A stretch of DNA of 42,418 bases, from NCBI RefSeq assembly GCF_000373365.1, contig NZ_KB891234.1:1-42418 (forward strand), written 5' to 3'. Positions 30,179 through 39,700 of this stretch are shown piece after piece. A model generated the notes under the pieces. The model had not been told where the DNA came from. It ran no database searches and was given only the letters and a program-made list of their open reading frames with translations. The translations under genes were made by a program, and so were the position numbers. The first letter of the stretch is position 1, and the number at the start of each line of letters is the position of its first letter. Source of the stretch: Parafrankia discariae. GTDB taxonomy: Bacteria; Actinomycetota; Actinomycetes; Frankiales; Frankiaceae.

Positions 30179-30886
30179 GTGCGGGTACTGGTCGTGGAGG
30201 ACGAGGAGCGCACCGCGGATCTGCTCCGCCGGGGCCTGACCGAGGCGGGCTACGCCGTCGACCTGGTGCACGACGGCACGGACGCCGTCTGGCAGGCCGG
30301 TGAGATCTCCTACGACGCCATCGTGCTCGACCTGATGCTGCCCGGCATCGACGGCTTCGAGGTCTGCCGCCGGCTGCGGGCGGCCCGGCGGTGGTCCCCG
30401 ATCCTGATGCTCACCGCCCGCGGTGACGTCGACGACCGCATCCACGGCCTCGACGCCGGGGCCGACGACTACCTGGCCAAACCGTTCAGCTTCGGTGAGC
30501 TGACGGCCCGGCTGCGCGCGCTGATCCGCCGCGGCGCCGTCGAGCGGCCGGCCACGCTGCGGGTCGGCGACCTGCACCTCGACCCCGCCGCGCGCAGCGT
30601 GCGGCGCGCGGGCGAGCCGGTCGACCTGTCCGCCAAGGAGTTCTCGTTGTTGGAACTGCTGATGCGCCGCCCCGGCGAGGTCCTCTCCCGGAGCTACATC
30701 CTGGATCACATGTGGGACCTCGGCTACGACGGCACGTCCAACGTGGTCGACCAGTACGTGCGGTACCTGCGCCGCAAGATCGACGCGGTGGACGGCCCGT
30801 CGCGGATCGAGACGGTCCGCGGCGCCGGCTACCGCCTGCGCGCCGAGCCCACCGGCGCCACCGGCGCCACCCGGACCGGGACGTAG
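30179..30886 (+). CDS. OmpR/PhoB-family response regulator
   Basis: A 235-residue protein from GTG 30179. The receiver domain (1-120) has VVEDEERTADLL, phospho-acceptor D51 in IVLDLMLPG, and AKPFSFGEL with the conserved Lys. A winged-helix DNA-binding domain (about 125-220) ends LRRKIDAVDGPSRIETVRGA. It starts 20 bases after uppP and 5 bases before the kinase gene, so the three are likely one transcript. Signal unknown; cell-envelope stress is a reasonable guess from neighbours. Confidence 0.94.
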   Translation: MRVLVVEDEERTADLLRRGLTEAGYAVDLVHDGTDAVWQAGEISYDAIVLDLMLPGIDGFEVCRRLRAARRWSPILMLTARGDVDDRIHGLDAGADDYLAKPFSFGELTARLRALIRRGAVERPATLRVGDLHLDPAARSVRRAGEPVDLSAKEFSLLELLMRRPGEVLSRSYILDHMWDLGYDGTSNVVDQYVRYLRRKIDAVDGPSRIETVRGAGYRLRAEPTGATGATRTGT

Positions 30887-30891
30887 CGCCC

Positions 30892-32373
30892 GTGCCGCTG
30901 CGGGTGCGACTGACGCTGCTGTTCGTCCTGGGCACCGCCCTCGTGCTCGCCGCGGCCGGTGTCCTGTTCTACGCGCTGCTGCGCACCAACCTGCGGGACT
31001 CCGTGGACGCGAACCTGAGCACCCGGATGGCCGTGCTCGTCGCGCAGGTCCCCGCCGCGGCGGACCCGGCCGGGCAGCTGCGGGCCTACGGCGCCGGGCC
31101 CGCCCAGCTGCTGCGGCCCGACGGCTCCGTCGCCGCCTCGAACGACAGCGCGGGTCCCGGCCCGCTGCTCGGGCCCGGGCAGGTGGCCACCGCGCTCGCC
31201 CGCCCGGAGTGGTTCACCTCCGGGCGGCTGCCGGAGCCCGGCGACGACGACGACACGGAGGAGGCCCGCGTGCTGGCCGTCCCGGTACGGACCGGGGCGC
31301 GGGAGGAGGTCCTGCTCGTCGCGACCAGCACCGACCTGACCGACTCGGCCGAGGACCGCATCCGCAACATCATGGTCGGCGCGACGGCGCCAATGGTCGC
31401 GCTCGCCGGGCTCGCGGCCTGGCTGCTCTCGGGCGCGGCCCTGCGCCCGGTCGACCGGATGCGCCGCCAGACCGCCGCCATCAGCGAGTCGGACAGCTCC
31501 GCCGAGCTGGACGTGCCCGCGACCCGCGACGAGATCGCCGCGCTGGCCGCCACGATGAACAACCTGCTGCGCCGGCTGCACGCCGCCCGCGCCCGCGACC
31601 GGGCGTTCGTCGCCGACGCCGGGCACGAGCTGCGGACCCCGCTCACCAACCTCAAAGCCGAGCTCGAGCTCGCCGGGCGCCCGGCGCGCACCCGCGACGA
31701 GCTGGTCGACGCGGTCGCGGGCGCGGCGGAGGAGACCGAGCGGCTGATCCGGCTCGCCGAGTCGCTGCTCGCGCTCGCCCGGATGGACAGCGGCATCACC
31801 GCCCCGCGACGGCTCGACGTCGCGGACCTGCTCGAGCGGGCCACCCGCGCCGCGACCGGCCATGCCGGGACCAGGCATGTCCACCTGCGCCTGGACGCCG
31901 CCCCGGGCCTCACCGTGGACGCGGACCCCGACATGCTCCGCCAGGCGGTCGACAACCTGGTGGCCAACGCGATCCGCCACGCGCCGCCCGGCAGCACCGT
32001 CGACGTGCGGGCCGGGCCGGGCGCGGCCGGGCCCGGCGCGGCCGGGAGGACCGTCGTCGTGCGGGTACGTGACCGCGGCCCGGGATTCCCCACGGACTTC
32101 CTGCCACGCGCCTTCGAGCGGTTCAGCCGCGCCGACGCCGCGCGCACCCGCGACCACGACGCCACCGGTACGGGGCTCGGGCTCGCCATCGCCGCCGCGG
32201 TGGCCCAGGCCCACCAGGGGACCACGGCCGCCGCCAACAACCCTGACGGTGGCGCCGTCGTCACCCTCACCCTGCCCGCCGCGGGCGGCCCTGACCAGGC
32301 GGCCCCGGGCGGACGGCAAAATCATGGGATGCCCGCCCTCGACCCCGGAGCCGACCCGAGGGACAGACCGTGA
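30892..32373 (+). CDS. Sensor histidine kinase
   Basis: A 493-residue protein from GTG 30892. It has an N-terminal span (LTLLFVLGTALVLAAAGVLF), an extracytoplasmic region of about 130 residues with a DDDDTEE acidic patch, a second span (PMVALAGLAAWLLSGAAL), HAMP, HisKA with H245 in DAGHELRTPLTN, and an HATPase with N-box NLVANAIRHAPPGS and G-boxes RDRGPGF and GTGLGLAIAAAVAQAH. It partners the upstream response regulator. The stop overlaps the glycosyltransferase start by 4 bases, indicating an operon. Confidence 0.94.
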   Translation: MPLRVRLTLLFVLGTALVLAAAGVLFYALLRTNLRDSVDANLSTRMAVLVAQVPAAADPAGQLRAYGAGPAQLLRPDGSVAASNDSAGPGPLLGPGQVATALARPEWFTSGRLPEPGDDDDTEEARVLAVPVRTGAREEVLLVATSTDLTDSAEDRIRNIMVGATAPMVALAGLAAWLLSGAALRPVDRMRRQTAAISESDSSAELDVPATRDEIAALAATMNNLLRRLHAARARDRAFVADAGHELRTPLTNLKAELELAGRPARTRDELVDAVAGAAEETERLIRLAESLLALARMDSGITAPRRLDVADLLERATRAATGHAGTRHVHLRLDAAPGLTVDADPDMLRQAVDNLVANAIRHAPPGSTVDVRAGPGAAGPGAAGRTVVVRVRDRGPGFPTDFLPRAFERFSRADAARTRDHDATGTGLGLAIAAAVAQAHQGTTAAANNPDGGAVVTLTLPAAGGPDQAAPGGRQNHGMPALDPGADPRDRP

Positions 32374-33794
32374 CCCGCGCGCCTCAAGCGCTCTCATCAG
32401 CGTCACACGATCCAGCGGCGCAGCTCCCCTTCGTGAGAGGTTGTCCACTGCCATCACCAGCCCGCCCCAGCAGCCCGTCCGTCACCGCGCCCCGCGCCCC
32501 GGTGATCGCCCGGCAGCGGGAGCCGCTGCCCACCGTCCACGACCTGCCGCGCGTGCTGGTGGTGGCGGACAAGTTCCCCCCGACGATCGGTGGGATCCAG
32601 ACGTTCGCCTGCCGGCTCACCGCCGGTCTGCCCCCGGACCGGGCCGTCGTCCTCGCCCCGGCCCAGCCCGGTGACGCCGAGTTCGACGGCACCCTCGGCT
32701 TTCCCGTGATCCGCACCGAACACGGCATGATCACCTCACCGCGGGGCCGGCGGGCACTGCGGGCCGCCGTGCGGGAGCACGGATGCGAGGTGGCGTGGTT
32801 CCCGACCGCGGCCCCGCTCGGCGTGCTCGCGCCCGCGCTGCGGGAGGCCGGGGTCGAACGGGTGGTGGCCTCCAGCCACGGGCACGAGGTCGCCTGGTCC
32901 CGGCTGCCGCTCGGGCGGCAGCTCGTCAGCACCGTCGGCGCCCGGGTCGACGTGCTCACCTACCTCACCGAGTTCACCCGCCGCCGGCTCGCGGCGATCA
33001 CCCCGTCGGGGACCCGGCTGGCCCGGCTCACCGGCGGCGTCGACACCGAACGGTTCCAGCCGGGCGCCGGCGGGGACGAGATCCGCCGCGGGCTGGGCTG
33101 GTCGGACGAGCCGGTCGTGATCTGCGTGGCCCGCCTGGTCACCCGCAAGGGCCAGGACACGCTCATCCGGGGCTGGCACGACGTCCGGCGCCGGCACCCG
33201 CACGCGCGGCTGCTGCTGGTCGGCGGCGGGCCCGCCGAGGACCGCCTGCGCCGCCTCGCCGCGCGGTCCGGGGTGGCCGACGGCGTGCACTTCGCCGGTC
33301 CCGTGCCCGACGAGATCCTCCCCGCCTACCTGGACGCGGCGGACGTCTTCGCGATGCCGTCACGCACCCGGCTGTTCGGGCTCGACCTGGAGGGCCTCGG
33401 GCTCTCCGCGCTCGAGGGGGCGGCCAGCGGCCTGCCGGTCATCACCGGTGCCCAGGGCGGGGCACCGGACGTCGTCATCCCCGGCCGGACCGGCGTGGCC
33501 GTCGACGGGCACGACCGCACGGCGGTGGCCGCCGCGGTCGTCGACCTGCTCGACGACCCGCAACGGCGAGCGCGGATGGGTGCGGCCGGCCGTGCCTGGA
33601 TGCGGGCGGCGTGGGGCTGGGACACGCTCAGCGGGCGCCTCGCCGACATCCTCGGCGGGCAGACCATCGACGGGCCCGCCACCGACAGGCCGGGTACCGA
33701 CGCGCCGGGCGCCGTGGCCTGGGCCGGGGCGCCCGCCGCGGTGGGCGACGACCGGGTCGGCGTGACGGTGCCGGAGCGCGGCGATGGTCGTTGA
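32370..33794 (+). CDS. GT4-family glycosyltransferase (PimB-like)
   Basis: A 474-residue GT-B glycosyltransferase starting by GTGA overlap with the kinase gene. The acceptor-domain motif is DKFPPTIGGIQTF, with SSHGHEVAWSRLP. The donor domain has ARLVTRKGQDTLI, LLVGGGPAEDRL and EGLGLSALEGAASGLPVI, containing the E-x7-E motif. The GGIQT motif is typical of PimB-type mannosyltransferases acting on phosphatidylinositol mannosides, but the acceptor cannot be fixed by eye. The first 50 residues are Pro/Ser-rich and may not belong to the real start. The stop overlaps the next gene by 11 bases. Confidence 0.9.
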   Translation: MTRAPQALSSASHDPAAQLPFVRGCPLPSPARPSSPSVTAPRAPVIARQREPLPTVHDLPRVLVVADKFPPTIGGIQTFACRLTAGLPPDRAVVLAPAQPGDAEFDGTLGFPVIRTEHGMITSPRGRRALRAAVREHGCEVAWFPTAAPLGVLAPALREAGVERVVASSHGHEVAWSRLPLGRQLVSTVGARVDVLTYLTEFTRRRLAAITPSGTRLARLTGGVDTERFQPGAGGDEIRRGLGWSDEPVVICVARLVTRKGQDTLIRGWHDVRRRHPHARLLLVGGGPAEDRLRRLAARSGVADGVHFAGPVPDEILPAYLDAADVFAMPSRTRLFGLDLEGLGLSALEGAASGLPVITGAQGGAPDVVIPGRTGVAVDGHDRTAVAAAVVDLLDDPQRRARMGAAGRAWMRAAWGWDTLSGRLADILGGQTIDGPATDRPGTDAPGAVAWAGAPAAVGDDRVGVTVPERGDGR

Positions 33795-34773
33795 GGCGCC
33801 GGCCGAGGCCGTCGGGCCGGAGCCCGCGAGCGGCCGGCGGCCGGCCGCGGGGACGGCGAGCCACCGCTGGCGGACGGCCCTGGCCTGCGTCGTCCCGCTG
33901 CTCGCGGTGCTCTGGCTGCTGCACGGCTGGTCGACGGTCACGGCGAGCGTCGACCACCTGGCGAACGCGCGCCCGGGCTGGCTCGCCGTCGCGGTGCTCG
34001 CCGCCCTGCCGACCTGGATCGCGGGAGCCGCCAGCCTGCAGGGGGCCGTGGCCCGGCGGTTGCCCGTCGGGCCGATGCTGGCCGTGCAGGTGGCGGGAAG
34101 CGTCGCCAACCATGTGCTGCCCGCCGGTTTCGGGGTCGGGGCCGTGAAGCTCCGTTTCCTCAACCGGCACGGTGTCCCGCTGCGCGAGGCGGTGGCCGCG
34201 GTCGGACTCGACGCCACCGCCGGGGTGATCACGCATGTGGCGGTCCTCGTCGTGCTGCTCTCGGGCGGGTTCGCGCACCTGGGCGGGCCACCGGGCGGAC
34301 TGCTCGCCACGGTGGCCGCGGCGCTGGTCGGGCTGCTCGCGGTCGGCTGGGCGCTGCCACCGGTCCGACGGGCGGCCCGGCGCGGCCGGGCGCACGTGAC
34401 GGCCCAGGCCCGGATGCTGGCGGAGATCCTGCGGGAGCCGAGCCGGGCGATGCTGCTGTGGGGCGGCTCCGCCGCGATCCCGCTGCTGCACGCGGCGACC
34501 CTGCTGTTCGTGGTGCGGGCGCTGCACCTCCCACTGGGTGCCGGCGCGGTGTTCGCCATCTACTACCTGGCCAGCAGCGCGTCCGCGCTCATCCCGTCAC
34601 CGGGTGGCTTCGGCTCGCTGGACGCCGCGCTGACCGCGGCGATCGTCGCGGCGGGGCAGTCCCCCACCTCGGCCCTCGCCGCCGTCCTCGGGTACCGCCT
34701 GATCACGGTGTGGATCCCGCTCGCGCCCTCGGCCTGCGTCATGGCGGCGCTGGTCCGCCGCGGCCACCTCTGA
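33784..34773 (+). CDS. Lysylphosphatidylglycerol-synthase-type membrane protein
   Basis: A 329-residue protein with about 7-8 membrane spans, starting by overlap with the glycosyltransferase gene. It matches the LPG_synthase_TM/UPF0104 family: VAGSVANHVLPAGFGVGAVK, GLDATAGVITHVAVLVVLL, and SSASALIPSPGGFGSLDAAL with the conserved PSPGG-type loop. The family includes the flippase part of MprF and proteins that move lipid-linked sugars. With the glycosyltransferase just upstream, flipping of a glycolipid across the membrane is a plausible but unproven role. Confidence 0.88.
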   Translation: MVVEAPAEAVGPEPASGRRPAAGTASHRWRTALACVVPLLAVLWLLHGWSTVTASVDHLANARPGWLAVAVLAALPTWIAGAASLQGAVARRLPVGPMLAVQVAGSVANHVLPAGFGVGAVKLRFLNRHGVPLREAVAAVGLDATAGVITHVAVLVVLLSGGFAHLGGPPGGLLATVAAALVGLLAVGWALPPVRRAARRGRAHVTAQARMLAEILREPSRAMLLWGGSAAIPLLHAATLLFVVRALHLPLGAGAVFAIYYLASSASALIPSPGGFGSLDAALTAAIVAAGQSPTSALAAVLGYRLITVWIPLAPSACVMAALVRRGHL

Positions 34774-34911
34774 TCCGACCGCCGCGGGCGACGGCCCTGT
34801 CGGCGGTCCGCGCCCGCCGGCACCGGCGAACACATGTGCCCGGCCCGCGGGAAATTACGTCGGTCGACGTGACCGGTGGAGGCGACGACCGGCGGCACCG
34901 ACGGAGCCCCG

Positions 34912-35760
34912 CTAGAGGCGGGTGGCGACCTGGATCAGCCCGGCGAGGGCCCGGGAGCGGCTGTGCGGCGGCCAGGCGATCACCGTCGTCACCAGGGGCG
35001 CGTCCGGCACCGCGACGGTGGCGAGGTCGCGGCGCAGGTGGACGCGGCACGACTCCGGCAGGACCGCCGAGGCGCGGCCGAGCGCGATCAGCTGGAACAG
35101 CTGCGCGGAGTCCCGGGCCTGCGGGCCGGGACCGTCCGGGTAGGTGCCGTCGGGTCGGGGCCAGCGTGGCAGTGGCAGGCCGGGCAGCGCGGTGACGTCG
35201 GCCATCCGCAGCTGGGCCCGGCCGACGAGGGGATGGCCTGCCGGCAGCACCACGACCTGCCCCTCGGTACTCAGCTCCTCGGTGTCGAACCCGGTCGTGG
35301 CGTCGAAGGGCCGGTGCAGCAGCGCGACGTCGGCCCGACCGTCGCGCAGCAGCCGGCCCTGCTCTGCGACCCCGCACAGGACGACGTCGACCGGGACCGC
35401 GCCGGGTTCGGCCGCGTAGGCGTCGAGCAGTTTGGAAAGCAGTTCGCTGGACGCTCCGGCCTTCGTGACGAGGACCAGGCCGGGCTGGCCGGTCACGCCG
35501 AGGGCGGCGCGCTGGCTGCGGCGGGCCGCGGCGTCGACCGCGTCGAGGGCCGCCCGACCCTCGACCAGCAGCACCGCTCCGGCTTCGGTCAGCGTGACCG
35601 TGCGGCTGGTGCGGTCCAGCAGGACCACCCCGAGCCGCCGTTCGAGCTGCCGGATGGCTCTCGACAGCGGCGGCTGCGAGATCCCGAGGCGCTGGGCGGC
35701 CCGCCCGAAGTGCAGCTCCTCGGCGACGGCGACGAAGTACCGCAGCTCGCGCGTCTCCAT
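34912..35760 (-). CDS. LysR-family transcriptional regulator
   Basis: A 282-residue protein from ATG 35760. The N-terminal winged HTH is typical (RELRYFVAVAEELHFGRAAQ, then RLGISQPPLSRAIRQLERRL, then VVLLDRTSRTVTLTEAG). The C-terminal half is the periplasmic-binding-like effector domain. It diverges from a short-chain dehydrogenase gene across 138 bp that contains a dyad at 35825-35843, the classic LysR arrangement in which the regulator controls the neighbour and itself. Effector unknown. Confidence 0.93.
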   Translation of the reverse strand: METRELRYFVAVAEELHFGRAAQRLGISQPPLSRAIRQLERRLGVVLLDRTSRTVTLTEAGAVLLVEGRAALDAVDAAARRSQRAALGVTGQPGLVLVTKAGASSELLSKLLDAYAAEPGAVPVDVVLCGVAEQGRLLRDGRADVALLHRPFDATTGFDTEELSTEGQVVVLPAGHPLVGRAQLRMADVTALPGLPLPRWPRPDGTYPDGPGPQARDSAQLFQLIALGRASAVLPESCRVHLRRDLATVAVPDAPLVTTVIAWPPHSRSRALAGLIQVATRL

Positions 35761-35824
35761 GGCCTCAAGATACGGCCGGACGATCTGGCGCGCCGTGGCC
35801 GGGAGCGGGCGGACGCCCTCGGAT

Positions 35825-35843
35825 CGATACCCGGGGGGTATCG
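35825..35843. promoter_or_regulatory. LysR-type operator dyad
   Basis: CGATACCC (35825-35832) and GGGTATCG (35836-35843) form a perfect inverted repeat with a 3-base centre. Within it ATAC-N7-GTAT fits the T-N11-A rule for LysR sites. It lies between the divergent lysR and SDR genes. Confidence 0.65.
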
Positions 35844-35898
35844 CCGCCCACCCAGACGGTGTTGGTGAACCGTTGGGACCGCGGACAGGATCGGCTGT

Positions 35899-36630
35899 AT
35901 GAGCGAACGGACGATCGCGCTGGTCACAGGCGCGAACAAGGGAATCGGGTACGAGATCGCGGCCGGCCTCGGCGCCCTCGGCTGGAGTGTCGGTGTGGGA
36001 GCCCGGGACGCGGGACGCCGGGAGGCGGCGGTGGAGAAGCTGCGCGCGGCGGGCGTCGACGCGTTCGATGTGCCGCTGGATGTGACCGACGACGCGAGCG
36101 TGGCCGCCGCGGCCGAGCTGATGACGGAGCGGGCCGGCCATCTCGATGTGCTGGTCAACAACGCCGGGGTGACCGGCGGCATGCCACAGACGCCCACCAC
36201 GGTCGATCCCGCGACCGTGCGCAGGGTCGTCGAGACCAACGTGCTCGGGGTCATCCGTGTCACCAACGCGATGCTGCCACTGCTGCGTCGCTCGGCGGCG
36301 CCGCGGATCGTGAACATGTCCAGCAGTGTCGGCTCCCTCACCCGGCAGTCCGGCTCCGGCGGCGAGCACACGACAGGTCCGGTCTCCGGCGCGTACGCGC
36401 CGTCGAAGACCTTCCTCAACGCCATCACCGTCCAGTACGCCAGGGAGCTGCGGGACAGCAACATTCTGATCAACGCGGGCTGTCCCGGCTTCTGCGCGAC
36501 CGACCTCAACAACTTCCGCGGAGTCCGCACCCCGGAGCAGGGCGCGGCGATCGCGATCCGGCTCGCGGCCCTGCCCGACGACGGGCCGACCGGCGAGTTC
36601 TTCGAGGACGCCGGGGTGGTTCCCTGGTGA
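35899..36630 (+). CDS. Short-chain dehydrogenase/reductase (SDR)
   Basis: A 243-residue classical SDR: coenzyme motif TGANKGIGYE, NNAGVTGG, catalytic Ser in NMSSSVGS, and YAPSK with Tyr/Lys. The TGANKGIG style and the large insertion before YAPSK resemble the carbonyl-reductase-like, NADP-using subgroup. It is divergent from the LysR gene and likely controlled by it. Substrate unknown. The gene ends 72 bases before the stop of the giant kinase gene, with which it is convergent. Confidence 0.93.
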   Translation: MSERTIALVTGANKGIGYEIAAGLGALGWSVGVGARDAGRREAAVEKLRAAGVDAFDVPLDVTDDASVAAAAELMTERAGHLDVLVNNAGVTGGMPQTPTTVDPATVRRVVETNVLGVIRVTNAMLPLLRRSAAPRIVNMSSSVGSLTRQSGSGGEHTTGPVSGAYAPSKTFLNAITVQYARELRDSNILINAGCPGFCATDLNNFRGVRTPEQGAAIAIRLAALPDDGPTGEFFEDAGVVPW

Positions 36631-36702
36631 TGACACGCCGACACCCCGAGACGCCCTCCGGCCGGACCGCCGCGGGCCCGCGGCGGCACCGAACCGGGGG
36701 GC

Positions 36703-39700
36703 TCACCGGGCGGCGGGGTGCGGGAGGGGGCCTTCCACCCGGTCCCGGCCGGCGCGCTTGGCCCGGTAGAGCTCGACGTCGGCGCGTTCGACGAACGCCG
36801 CCACGCCGTCGCCGGGAACAGGAGTGGTCGCCGCGACCCCGATGCTCACCGTGACGATCCGGTGGATCACCAGCGGATGCGGCTCGGCCAGCCCGGCGAC
36901 CGCGCGGCGCAGCTGCCGGGCCAGCTCGACGGCGGTCCGCGCGCCGGTGTCGGGCATCACGACGGCGAACTCCTCCCCCCCGAACCGCGCCGCCGTGTCG
37001 GTGGGCCGCAGGTTCGCGGCCAGGCCGGCGGCGACCCGCTGCAGGCACCGGTCACCGGCGGAGTGCCCGAAGTGGTCGTTGTAGAGCTTGAAGTGGTCGA
37101 TGTCGATCATCGCCAGCGCGATCGGCGTCGAGTGCAGCCAGGCGCGGTGCCACTCGGCGTCGAGGACCTCCTCGAGGCGCCGCCGGTTCGCCAGGCCGGT
37201 GAGCGAGTCGGTACGGGAGAGCTGCTCCAGCCGCCGGTTGGCGGCGGCGAGCTGCTTCGTCCGCTCGGCGACCTTGCGCTCCAGCGAGGTGTACACCAGG
37301 GCGTTGTCGAGCGAGACGGCCAGCTGACCGGCGATGAGCATGATCCCTTCGAGGCGCTCGGTGGCGAACGCGCCGCGGATCATCCGGTTCTCCAGCAGCA
37401 GCATCGCCCGCAGCCCACCGCGGATCATGATGGGCACGGCCAGCAGCGAGCAGCGGTCGATGTCGGTGAAGTACGGGTCGCGGCAGAACCGGTCGTCGCG
37501 GACGGAGTCGGCGACGACGACGGGCTCCCGGGTGCGTTCGGCGTAGCGGACGACCGAGGCCGGCAGCAGACGCCGCCGGGCGGCCTCGGGCAGCGGCACG
37601 GAGCCGCCGTCCCCGACCGGTACCAGCCAACCCTGATCCTGCTGGTCACGGAGCAGCAGGTGGACGCCGGTCGCGCCGGCCATCTCCGACAGGATGCCCG
37701 CGACCCTGGCCCGCAGCCCGCCGACGTTGGTCTCGGAGCTGAGCGTGCGTGACGCCGCGACGATGCCGAGCAGATCGATGGTCCCGGTCGTCAGGACGGC
37801 GCGCCGCCCTGCCGGTGAGTCCGCGGCCGACGCGTCCGCCGGCACCGGCACCGGCGCCGGGCGGGCCACGCCGGCGGCCGGACCCGCCGCGTCGGGCCCG
37901 GTGAGTCCGCCGGGCCCGGCGGGCAGCGCCGGATGGGCCCAGTCGAGCTGGGCGACCTTCGCCGTCGCGCCCCAGGCGAGGTAGTGGCGGCGGGCGGCGG
38001 CGAGCAGCGCGTGGCCGGCCTCCTCCATCCCGTGCGCCAGGTAGAACCGCGCCGCGCGCTCCAGGATCAGCGCCCGGTGCCACGGCCGGGCCCGGGTGGC
38101 GGCCTCCCGCTGCGCCACGTCGTACGCGTACGCCGCCTCGCGGAACTCCCCGGCCGCCCAGGCCCGCTCCGCCTCCACCAGGCGCAGCAGGTGCAGGTAG
38201 TTGGACGGCGCGTCGGCCGCGCGCGCCGCCAGCCAGTCGATCGACTCGTCCAGCTCGGCCAGCACGGCGGCGCGCCGGGACGGCACCGCGCCCCGGGCCT
38301 GGCTGGCCAGCGCCAGCGAACGCAGCAGCCGCGCCAGCACCGTCGAGTAGTGCGCCTGGACGGCCGGCAGCACCGCCGTCGCCCCCATGGTGTGCCGGGA
38401 CAGCTCCACCGGGTGGTCGAGGATGGCCGCGGCGACCGCCCGGGTGATGTGCAGTTGGGCGGCGGCCAGCGGGTTGGCGGCCAGCAGCTCCGCGCCCAGC
38501 CGGCCCAGGTCGGACGTCCCGTCGGCCGCCGGGGGACCGGCCGTGCCGCGGAGCACGTCCGTCAGGTGGCGGTACATGCGGAACGTCTCCTCGGCGTGGC
38601 CGTTGCCGGTGCACGCGGCGAACGCCAGCGCCTCGTCGACCTCGGCGGCGGCGACGTCGAGGGACGGCGCGCAGTCGAACAGGCTGTACACCAGCACGTA
38701 GTGGGTCCAGCACGCGTTCTGCAGGTCGCCGCCGAGGATCAGGCCCTCCAGGGCACGGCGCGCCGCCTCCACGTTCTCCTCGAGCGGGTCGAACCAGTGG
38801 CCGGTGCCGAGCACATACAGGAAACGCACCTGCCACAGGGCGGGTTCGTAGCCGCGGGCCCGGCAGACCTCGATGATCCGCCGCAGCACCCGCCACCCGG
38901 TGCGATAGTCGTCGCGCCAGACGACGGCGACGAACCCGGCGTGGCCGGCAGGGCCGGCCAGGGCCGGGCCGGGACCGTCCCGGATCCACATCCGCAGTGT
39001 CTGCACGGTCAGCCAGGCCAGCATCTGCTGGTCCTCGAAGAACGCGGCGGGCATGAGCCGGTTGATGAGCTCGACGGCGCCGGACCCCGCCAGGTCGGCG
39101 CCGGACCCCGCCCGGTCCGCGCCGCGGGCGCGCCGCAGGTCGTCGGCCGTCGTGGTCCGCTCGAGCCACTGATTGAGCGTGTCCAGGCCGCGGTCGATCT
39201 CCCCGTCGAGGTCGTCCCGCTCCGGAATGGCGAGGCCGAGCCGCCGCAGCTGCTGGTAGCCCAGGCTCAGCGCCGCGCCGGCCCGGCCCCGGTTGGTGAG
39301 GCTGCTGACCTGGACCAGGGTCGCGGCCGTGCGCCGCGCCGGGTCGGCGCACAGCCGGCCGAGGGTCTCGTACTCCTCGTCGGCGTCCTCCAGCCGGCCG
39401 AGCATGTACAGGGCGGCGTGCCGGCCGGTGTGCACCTCGATCAGCTGATCGGTGTCCGCTGGGTCGGTGAACGCCACCGCGGCGGCCAGCAGCCGCTCCA
39501 CCAGCGGGTAGTTGCTCAGCAGCGTGGCCTCGTCGGCGGCACGCCGCAGCAGGTCGGCGGTCAGCCGCCGCTCCGCGGGCAGGCGCACCTCGTCGAGCAC
39601 CAGCAGGTACTGCGCGGCCGCGACGGCGAGATACTCGGGCCGGCCGGCGAGCCGCCGGGCCAGGGCCAGCCGCAGAGCCCGCTCCGCCGGCCCGGTGAGG

